Shown piece by piece: positions 58,448 to 64,000 of a stretch of DNA of 64,000 nt (within the stretch, counting starts at the first letter, position 1; each line of letters starts with the position of its first letter). A model generated the notes under the pieces. That model saw only the letters and a program-made list of their open reading frames with translations, searched no databases and was not told where the DNA came from. The stretch spans positions 17,773 to 81,772 of the forward strand of contig JBKPRA010000014.1 in the NCBI GenBank assembly GCA_046734335.1, given 5' to 3'. This DNA comes from DATBLE01 sp046734335. Lineage in GTDB: Bacteria; Actinomycetota; Thermoleophilia; Gaiellales; Gaiellaceae. A program made the translations under genes and the position numbers.

Positions 58448-58484
58448 GTTATGTAGTTGCGGTTAGCCTTACTTAGAGCGCAAG
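58448..58484 (+). repeat. Interspersed repeat copy 3 (diverged)
   Basis: GTTATGTAGTTGCGGTTAGC then CTTACTTAGAGCGCAAG. It agrees with copies 1 and 2 in the first 14 bases and in CTTACTT/CTACTT plus GCAAGCG, then diverges. It lies upstream of the cupin gene. Confidence 0.5.
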
Positions 58485-58498
58485 CGGGCGACTCCCGG

Positions 58499-58536
58499 GC
58501 TCCCAGGCTGGTAGGAGGTGCGTCCTCGAATGAGGC
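58499..58536 (+). repeat. 38-bp perfect direct repeat, copy 2
   Basis: Identical over 38 bases to 53395-53432. It lies 15 bases after interspersed repeat copy 3 and is followed by gene-free sequence. Confidence 0.75.
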
Positions 58537-58673
58537 GGCGCATCACTCGCGACCGCCCACATAAACACACGCCCGACGCCTTCCACCCCGCTTGTCACGG
58601 ACCCGTCACAAGCTGACACCGGAGCCACTAGGGACCGGTCGGAATCACTCAGCCAGTTGCGAGAGACCTCCGC

Positions 58674-58960
58674 TCAGTCCCCTTCCGACAAGGTGCCAAG
58701 CTCGGCAGCGAAGAACTCGAGTGCGGTCTTCGTCTTGGTCTGTTGCTCTGCTGACAGGTCTAGGCCCTGGCTCTCCAGGTATGCGCGGCTCTCGACGCCC
58801 ACCTGGAACGCCTCGCTGGGCAAGCATTTCGTCGACAGTTCGAAGATCCTCGACCCGTCCGGGTACAGCCACAGCTTCCTGACGAAACCGTCTGGATCTA
58901 TCAGACGACGTTGCTCACCGAAAGGGAGCGGAACATCCTCGCCGAGATCTTGGCGGCCCG
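58674..58960 (-). pseudogene. C-terminal gene remnant
   Basis: A minus-strand frame reads DGFVRKLWLYPDGSRIFELS then TKCLPSEAFQVGVESRAYLE and EQQTKTKTALEFFAAELGTL to a TGA. It is well formed and protein-like, but no start codon suits it and the upstream part changes to shadow-type sequence. I do not recognise the family. It seems to be truncated by the small gene/integrase pair arriving on the other strand. Confidence 0.5.
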
Positions 58961-58990
58961 CACCAGAACGAGGACGAAGTCGCGGATCAG

Positions 58991-59185
58991 ATGCGGCTGC
59001 TTCGCGAGATGAGCGACGAGATCGAGTCCATGAAACATCGCCGGGCGGAAATGGAGGCCCACCTCGACCGCAAGAAGGGGAACGACGAAGACGAGCTTTT
59101 GAAGGAGCCAGACGAGCTGATAAAGGATGTGACGGGCCCGCTTGAAGCGCGCTCTCAGCGCAGAAAGGCGAGCCGTGGCAAGTAG
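58991..59185 (+). CDS. Small charged helical protein upstream of integrase II
   Basis: 64 residues, almost half charged: MRLLREMSDEIESMKHRRAE, MEAHLDRKKGNDEDELLKEP. It should form a coiled coil. Its stop overlaps the integrase II start by 11 bp. Small genes in this position often encode excision factors or regulators, but no helix-turn-helix is visible. Confidence 0.5.
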   Translation: MRLLREMSDEIESMKHRRAEMEAHLDRKKGNDEDELLKEPDELIKDVTGPLEARSQRRKASRGK

Positions 59186-59774
59186 CTGGATCATCGCTCG
59201 AACGACTCAAGCTGGCGACAAGCGCTACCACGTCCGCTACCGGCTAGGTGGTCGCGAGTCTTCTGCTCGGTACGCCGGTTCGTTCAAAACGAAGGCGGAT
59301 GCACTCGCTCGCAAGCGCTGGATTGATGGCGAGCTCGCCGCCCTCCGCTTGCCCGATCTCACCACGCTCCGGGCCGATGAGCCGAAACGGGCGCGGACAG
59401 TCGAGGAGGCATGTAGGCAATGGCGGGCGTCACGCGTCGATGTCACCGAAGGAACACGCGTTTTGCATCGGGTCGCTCTCGGCCGTGTAGTTCCAATCCT
59501 CGGCGAGCATCGTGTTGATGACCTCACCATCGCGGACGTCAACCGGCTCGTCACCGAGCTCGCTGCAGGCGGCAAGAAACGAGAAACCATCCGCAAGAGC
59601 GTGAAGTACCTCGCCGCGGTGCTCGAAGAGGAAGGCATCGACCCCAACCCGGCACGGTCGAAGCAGATCAGGCTGCCACACGAAGAACAAGAGGAACTCA
59701 ACCCGCCCACCGCCGAGCACGTCGAGGCTGTATTCCGGCTTCTCGCTCCGGCGTACAAGCTGCCGCTTCTCTAG
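59175..59774 (+). pseudogene. Tyrosine integrase II, N-terminal part ending at TAG
   Basis: From a GTG at 59175. An arm-binding-like beta part (SSWIIARTTQAGDKRYHVRY, RESSARYAGSFKTKADALAR) and a core-binding domain (RVLHRVALGRVVPILGEHRV, VNRLVTELAAGGKKRETIRK) are intact. The chain stops at PAYKLPLL, where the catalytic domain begins. The same frame continues past the TAG and a second stop (TGA at 59814-59816), so two nonsense changes without frameshift have silenced it. Confidence 0.8.
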
Positions 59775-60224
59775 CTCGACTGGTCGGGGGCGAGAGTCGC
59801 GTCTGTCGAGTGAACACTCGTCGGTGATTACGACGAGCAGACCCGCCGGATCAGGTTGCGCAAGTCAAAGACAAAGACCAGGGCCGCACTGTGGGTCGAC
59901 CTCCACCCCACGCTGGCCGAACGGATCGAGGCGAACCTGCTACCCCGCGATGACCGCGACCTAGCCGCGCCCCTGTTCCCCGATTGCACCGCCGATCGGC
60001 TGCGAACTGCGATTGCCCGGGGATGCAAGGGCACCGGCGTCCCCGTGTTCAGCCCACACGATCTGAGGCATCGGCGGATCAGCCTCCTGCACGCTCAGGG
60101 CCGGTCGTGGGCGGAGATCGGCCGTTTTGTCGGCCAGCGGAAGCTGTCGATCACAGCCGACACCTACACCCATGTTCTGCTCGAGGGCGACGAGGCCGAC
60201 TACTCAGCCCTAGTCGCCCCATAG
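59775..60224 (+). pseudogene. Tyrosine integrase II, catalytic part (same frame)
   Basis: After the TAG the frame reads LDWSGARVASVE, TGA, then TLVGDYDEQTRRIRLRKSKT and on to SALVAP. Box I Arg (GARVASVE), box II HDLRHRR, and the nucleophile Tyr in TADTYTHVLLEG are kept. The position usually held by His in LGH is Gln (VGQRKLS). Apart from the two stops the domain is full length. Confidence 0.8.
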
Positions 60225-60290
60225 TTATGACCAGGCGTGTCCGCTCGGTGCGTGCACCGGTGGGTGCACGGCCGTGCAGAACATGCCTAT

Positions 60291-60323
60291 TTGCAGGGAG
60301 GTCTGAGTCCAGGCGGGCCCACT
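60291..60323 (+). repeat. tRNA-like 3' end, attachment copy 3 (partial)
   Basis: AGTCCAGGCGGGCCCAC (60306-60322) matches the end of the CAU tRNA (AGTCCTGGCGGGCCCAC) in 16 of 17 bases. The preceding TTGCAGGGAGGTCTGAGTCC matches the fragment at 52176-52195 except for two transposed bases. It lies 70 bases behind integrase II, as expected for the far end of a second element. Confidence 0.6.
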
Positions 60324-60455
60324 CCGGAGTCAACAACCATGGTTCCTGCCGATCGGCTCGGGGGGAGCGCCGCGACCGGAGCTCGTCGGACGTGGCCTCC
60401 CCGAACAACCGTACTCAGCTCCCCTGTTCGTCGCCGGATCGGCGAGGCAGGGACT

Positions 60456-60683
60456 CTAGAAGGTGGTGACGTCGATGTAGGCGCGACCGTCTTCGGCGAA
60501 CACGAGGTTCACGCCGGTGACCTTCGTGCCCATCACCGCCGACTGCACCTCCTGGTTCGCGGGTCCGCCGCCATGGGGTGGGAACTCGAAGCCGCATTGG
60601 GGCCAGAAGGCGGCGTCGAGGACGTACTCCTTCCCCTCCGTGAAGATCCGCGTCTTGACCTCCGCGATCTCAATCGGGGCCAT
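60456..60683 (-). CDS. Small conserved hypothetical protein
   Basis: 75 residues from the ATG at 60683, chosen because GAGGAG stands 8 bases upstream. APIEIAEVKTRIFTEGKEYV, LDAAFWPQCGFEFPPHGGGP, VMGTKVTGVNLVFAEDGRAY. A compact beta-type domain with one Cys. No family is recognised. Confidence 0.55.
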   Translation of the reverse strand: MAPIEIAEVKTRIFTEGKEYVLDAAFWPQCGFEFPPHGGGPANQEVQSAVMGTKVTGVNLVFAEDGRAYIDVTTF

Positions 60684-60932
60684 GTCGTCGCTCCTCTCGT
60701 TCGGGATCAGTGCGCCGAGTTTGAACATTGCGAGCGTTGCGCTCAAGGCATCCGCCGCCCGCTCGCCACGCCCTCCCGTCGTTGACGTGATGGTCCCCGT
60801 GCCCGTCCACGCCGGTTTCGGTCGATGTGGGCAGGCCAGGCAGGTTGAACGTGTGGCCCGTCGCGGCGCCGCTGGAACCGACGATCACTCCCAGGTTGCC
60901 GCTGAGGAACAGTCAAGGCCCGTGTAGCTGAC

Positions 60933-61256
60933 CTACGCGGAGGCGCGCTCGTAGCTGACCCGACGACGCAGATTGCCCCCGTCGGACGGGTCAAACCAGA
61001 TCGAGATCAATACGGCGCCGCGCGTCGCCGGGGACTCCACCAGCTCCGCGTACTCGACCGCGGCCGCCAGGCCACGGTTCGAGATCGCCGCGAGAGCCTC
61101 GGCGTTCGCTGCCTTCTCGGCAGCGGCATGTGCTTTGGCCCAACAGCGGACGGCTGCATCGAGCTCCTCGCCGTCTTCGCGCCGGATCCGGTAGTCCACG
61201 GCCCAACCATCCTGTGACGCCGCGGTTAGGTCGTGTGTCTCGACCACTTCGGCCAT
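60933..61256 (-). CDS. Hypothetical protein
   Basis: 107 residues from the ATG at 61256. A short strand part (VVETHDLTAASQDGWAVDYR) leads to an Ala-rich helix (CWAKAHAAAEKAANAEALAA) and a beta end (GAVLISIWFDPSDGGNLRRR). No signal peptide. The gap between it and the previous small gene (60684-60932) contains no supportable ORF. Confidence 0.5.
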   Translation of the reverse strand: MAEVVETHDLTAASQDGWAVDYRIRREDGEELDAAVRCWAKAHAAAEKAANAEALAAISNRGLAAAVEYAELVESPATRGAVLISIWFDPSDGGNLRRRVSYERASA

Positions 61257-61342
61257 AGCGCCACCGTACCCAAAGGGGAACGTCCTGATCCCATCTCGGA
61301 CGTGTCCCGATCCAGCGTCGCTCCCTGACGCCGCGCGTGATG

Positions 61343-61789
61343 TCATGACCTTTCTTGCAGCAGGGCCTCCATGCGATCAAGCCGCTCGTTGATGCCGCGT
61401 ACGTCGTGCTCGGTCGCCGGTGCTGCGCCGCCGTCGGTGCGCCTCCCCCGCTCCTTGGTGGCCCGCGCCACGAACGTGCTCGTGATCGCCGCCGTGATCA
61501 CGGACAAGAAGGCGAGCCCGAGCAGCATCACGGCTGCGGCCACGAGTTGCCCGGCGGTGTTGGTCGGGACGGCATCGCCATAACCCACGGTGGTGACTGT
61601 CTGGACGGCCCACCAGAGCCCCTGGCCAACCGTGGTGAAGTTCCGGTGGTCGATCACGGTCATGAGCAGCCCGGAGCCGAGAGTTGCGATTGTCGTGATC
61701 GTGGCGATTACCAGGGCACCACCGCGGGGCGTCTCTGCGCGTGCGAGGGCGCGATCGAGCCAACGCTCCAGGCGGGTCTCGTTCATCAT
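61343..61789 (-). CDS. Two-helix potassium channel
   Basis: 148 residues from the ATG at 61789. Two membrane helices (LVIATITTIATLGSGLLMTV and LVAAAVMLLGLAFLSVITAA) enclose the pore loop LWWAVQTVTTVGYGDAVPTN with the K+ selectivity filter TVGYG. A short C-terminal coiled coil (VRGINERLDRMEALLQE) may support tetramerisation. No ligand or RCK domain is present, so gating is not evident. Confidence 0.9.
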   Translation of the reverse strand: MMNETRLERWLDRALARAETPRGGALVIATITTIATLGSGLLMTVIDHRNFTTVGQGLWWAVQTVTTVGYGDAVPTNTAGQLVAAAVMLLGLAFLSVITAAITSTFVARATKERGRRTDGGAAPATEHDVRGINERLDRMEALLQERS

Positions 61790-61905
61790 CGGCTCGCCGT
61801 TCGTTTCGCCGCTCGCGTTTCCTGCCCGCTGTCGTCTGACCAGACCAGCGGATCGTGTCGGCGACACGGAATCGCGTTAATGCCGGGCAGAAGCTCAGAC
61901 AGGCG

Positions 61906-62319
61906 TCAGGTCTGCGCGATCACGAGCACGACGGTCATCACGGCAAGGGCGACTCCGCCGACGGTGAACAGCGCCACGGTGCGGAACCTCAGCGGCGCGT
62001 GGCCACCGGTTCGCAGCGCATGCTCCAACTCGCGCTGGCGTTGTGCGCCGATGATCGAGAGCCCGACCGCGAGACACGCATAGCCGCAGCCGAGCACGAT
62101 GTAAGGCCATGGGGCGACGTCGAGCAGTTGCGGAGCGAACCGGCCCACAGCGAGCGCCCCGGCGGTGGCGGCCAGCGCGGTGCGCCACCACGCCAGCCAG
62201 GTGCGCTCCGCAGCCATCGACGTGCGCCGCTCCTGATCGAGATCGGACGGTGACATCGAAACTGGAGGCGCTCCGTCTGCGGCGCCGGCGTGCTCTGAAC
62301 CCGGCTGCGACTGCGTCAT
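61906..62319 (-). CDS. DUF202 (YidH-type) membrane protein
   Basis: 137 residues from the ATG at 62319. After a polar N-terminus comes the family signature AAERTWLAWWRTALAATAGA, then helices WPYIVLGCGYACLAVGLSII and TVALFTVGGVALAVMTVVLV. The role of DUF202 proteins is not settled; some are linked to stress or phosphate-related complexes. It lies 100 bp upstream of the K+ channel gene on the same strand. Confidence 0.85.
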   Translation of the reverse strand: MTQSQPGSEHAGAADGAPPVSMSPSDLDQERRTSMAAERTWLAWWRTALAATAGALAVGRFAPQLLDVAPWPYIVLGCGYACLAVGLSIIGAQRQRELEHALRTGGHAPLRFRTVALFTVGGVALAVMTVVLVIAQT

Positions 62320-62548
62320 GGCTGCATCTAACACAGTTCGTTAGTCCGGTGAGACGGTACGGGTCCGCTTGCTCGCCGTCCGCAGAGGCTCGAATCGGTA
62401 ACTACAGAGTTGCGATTACCTCTGACTGCGGCTACGCGCGCGGCGCGTACTCGACAGGTCTTGCGGGCGGCGGAGGAGTTCCTGGCGGCGATCATTCGGC
62501 TCACTCCGCCCCAGCCGGCCAGGAACTAACTCTCCGGAACTTGGCTCG

Positions 62549-63343
62549 TCAGCCCTTGCCGCGGACGACTGCCTGGCAGGTGCCGTTGAACAGCGCGGTT
62601 CCCGGCGGGCAGCTTTTCGCTTGGATTCCGGCCACCGCCACGATCACCGTCTTTACGAGGAATCGGACCCTGGCTTGGACGCGACGAACGTGTGCTGCGA
62701 CGTGGACGACCCGCCGCGTCTTGATCTTCGCCTCGATCTTCTTCTTCACGACCAGGCCCGGGTCAACAACTTCGTTTGGGCCGGTAATGGTGACCACCAT
62801 CGTCGTACCGGTTGCGCTAACGGTGGTGGTTGCCCCCGGCAGCGTCACCGTCTCGGGCGGGCGCTCGATGGTCAGACCGGGAAGCGTGCTCGTCACCGGG
62901 GGCTGGGTAACGGTCTGACCGGGAACCGTCACCGTCGTCGTCGCGTCGGGCGGCACCGTGACTGTGGTCGGCGGCACGGGAACCGTGCTCGTCTCCGGCG
63001 GCACGGTCACCGTGTCCGTAATCACCGTGCTCGTCGTCTCCGGCGGCAGCGTGACCGTGGTCGGCGGAATCGTCGGGTCGATCGGAACCGTCGTCGTCGT
63101 CGGCGTCGTCAGCGTCGTCGATGTCACCGGACTCCCGCAGCGACCCAGATAGTCGCCGTGGGCGAGATGCGCCGGGACGGCGTCGTCATCGACGATGATC
63201 GTGTGCTCGGCAAGCGTACCCGGCCTATGGCAGATCACGACCGGCGTATGACGGTCCAGCGCGCCCGACAACGCATAGGCGCCGCCGAACCCAAGCACCA
63301 ACAACACACTCACCCCGACGACAAGGGCGAAGCGACGGATCAC
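62549..63343 (-). CDS. Secreted or surface protein with Thr/Pro/Val-rich repeat region
   Basis: 264 residues from the GTG at 63343. A signal/anchor (FALVVGVSVLLVLGFGGAYA) is followed by a small domain TPVVICHRPGTLAEHTIIVD with AHLAHGDYLGRC, whose two Cys and HLAHGD unit are typical of exported actinobacterial modules. Then about 110 residues of degenerate repeats (PPETTSTVITDTVTVPPETS, PPTTVTVPPDATTTVTVPGQ) and a basic end with Cys (AKSCPPGTALFNGTCQ). The repeat part is a likely glycosylated or extended wall spacer. Confidence 0.75.
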   Translation of the reverse strand: MIRRFALVVGVSVLLVLGFGGAYALSGALDRHTPVVICHRPGTLAEHTIIVDDDAVPAHLAHGDYLGRCGSPVTSTTLTTPTTTTVPIDPTIPPTTVTLPPETTSTVITDTVTVPPETSTVPVPPTTVTVPPDATTTVTVPGQTVTQPPVTSTLPGLTIERPPETVTLPGATTTVSATGTTMVVTITGPNEVVDPGLVVKKKIEAKIKTRRVVHVAAHVRRVQARVRFLVKTVIVAVAGIQAKSCPPGTALFNGTCQAVVRGKG

Positions 63344-63655
63344 CGCCGGATAATGACAAACCACACGAGAGGTCGCCGTACCCCTTTCGGGTGATAGCAC
63401 CTTTGGCCAGCACGACTCGTCCTGATCGATCGATGGGCGACGTGCCGGCGAGACTCGGCTGCGCCGGGCGTGTCCCTAACGGTGTCCCGAAGTGCGCTGG
63501 TCTGCGTGATCGAGCGCACCTGAGGGCGGCAATCAGCGCTATAGCCGCCAACGAGCGCTTTCAACGCCTCCACCGGCGCAGAGCGCCGACCAGGTGAGGC
63601 GGCCCTGGGAGTTCCGGCCGACCCCCTCCGGCACCTACACGGATGACGCTGACTT
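63344..63655. other. Gap with no gene seen
   Basis: 312 bases upstream of the secreted-protein gene. Frames on both strands are short and low in protein-like signal. It probably holds the promoter of the secreted-protein gene, but I can name no box with confidence. Confidence 0.4.
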
Positions 63656-63859
63656 CTAGACGCGGTCCTCGGCCGGAACCCTTGCTCTAGCGCCGTGCAA
63701 GCCGCACGCTATGCACGCCGCCTCCTGCTGGTTCTCCCAAACCTCGTGCGCACCGCACCTGGGCACGTCTTCGCTTGCGACGGGGTGTGCCTGGCACGAA
63801 CCGCAAGCCTTTTGGAGCCGAGTTCGCTTCGCGTTTTTCGCGAGGGGTACGGAGCACAC
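63656..63859 (-). CDS. Possible small Cys-rich protein
   Basis: 67 residues from a GTG at 63859. CGSCQAHPVASEDVPRCGAH, then ACIACGLHGARARVPAEDRV, gives a C-x2-C ... C ... C-x2-C pattern that could bind zinc. The N-terminal 20 residues look like non-coding sequence. Marginal. Confidence 0.3.
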   Translation of the reverse strand: MCSVPLAKNAKRTRLQKACGSCQAHPVASEDVPRCGAHEVWENQQEAACIACGLHGARARVPAEDRV

Positions 63860-63911
63860 CCCGGTGGAAGAGCGACGGGCCCGGGGACGTCTGGTAGGAC
63901 GGGAGGTTGGC

Positions 63912-64000
63912 GTGTTCAAGGTTATGACCTGGAACGTGGAGAACCTGTTCCGGCCCGACACCGGTCATCGAGCAACCCTTGCTTTCAGCCACCGAAGACC
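63912..64000 (+). CDS. Endonuclease/exonuclease/phosphatase-family protein, N-terminus only
   Basis: 29 codons to the window edge, from a GTG with GGGAGG 5 bases upstream. FKVMTWNVENLFRPDTG is the first strand and metal-binding Asn region of the EEP fold (MTWNVENLF). The catalytic remainder lies outside the window. Confidence 0.6.
   Translation, partial: MFKVMTWNVENLFRPDTGHRATLAFSHRR

Noticed and set aside
56164..58484. The GTTATGTAGT repeats as integron attC sites
   Set aside because: They lack the paired RYYYAAC/GTTRRRY core sites and the strong overall dyad of attC, and no integron integrase is seen; both recombinases here belong to tRNA-type elements.
62390..62440. A fourth copy of the GTTATGTAGTTGC repeat
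   Set aside because: GTAACTACAGAGTTGCGATT has only loose similarity, without the GGGGGCAAGCGACAGG block.

Overview
This 64-kb window comes from a very GC-rich, Gram-positive-type genome, most likely an actinobacterium of the class Thermoleophilia (Solirubrobacterales/Gaiellales-like). The indications are a PafB-PafC style WYL fusion protein, an exported protein with the RPSPALVISAVALFFAVGGS leader type that I associate with that class, a Cys-type CcmE, many GTG starts and tightly overlapping genes. The assignment is inference: there is no rRNA in the window.

From 1 to about 48.4 kb the window is chromosomal core. In order: a two-component system behind an exported protein (1-1.5 kb); a cell-wall run of amidase, beta-lactamase-like hydrolase and DUF4015 protein (1.5-4.5 kb); an enolase-superfamily enzyme divergent from a Na+/H+ antiporter; an EVE protein and thiolase with a TetR-type palindrome at the thiolase start, plus a truncated hydrolase; an aldehyde dehydrogenase; zinc-ribbon/SPOR proteins; the PafBC-like regulator; a GAF histidine kinase with queG; and a quinone oxidoreductase. 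At 19.0-22.9 kb lies a tight four-gene operon of metallophosphoesterase, cyclic 2,3-diphosphoglycerate synthetase, 2-phosphoglycerate kinase and class II fructose-1,6-bisphosphatase. It looks like a complete route from 2-phosphoglycerate to cyclic 2,3-diphosphoglycerate, a solute known from thermophilic methanogens. Then follow hpt, an M23 peptidase, a cytochrome c maturation cluster (CcmE/F/I), a cyclase-ATPase-TPR regulator, phosphomannomutase, a RelA/SpoT protein, recJ, ruvCAB-yebC, an ankyrin protein, an orphan HypE-like protein and an aquaporin.

From 48.75 kb the character changes. A tRNA with anticodon CAU is followed by a 48-bp sequence (tRNA 3' end plus terminator) that recurs exactly at 53.6 kb and partially at 60.3 kb. 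Between the copies are an intact tyrosine integrase, a second integrase broken by two in-frame stops, tRNA 3'-end fragments, direct repeats, gene remnants (nitrilase C-terminus, phage-like protein) and a few cargo genes (DUF1254/DUF1214 protein, cupins, GMC oxidoreductase, PRC-barrel protein). I read this as tandem, partly decayed integrative elements at one tRNA gene. After 60.4 kb come small hypothetical genes, a K+ channel, a DUF202 protein and a secreted Thr/Pro/Val-rich protein, ending in the start of an endonuclease/exonuclease/phosphatase-family gene.

A separate theme is a dispersed family of about 35-60 bp hairpin elements. At least six copies occur, each directly after a stop codon and in the same orientation relative to the gene it follows.
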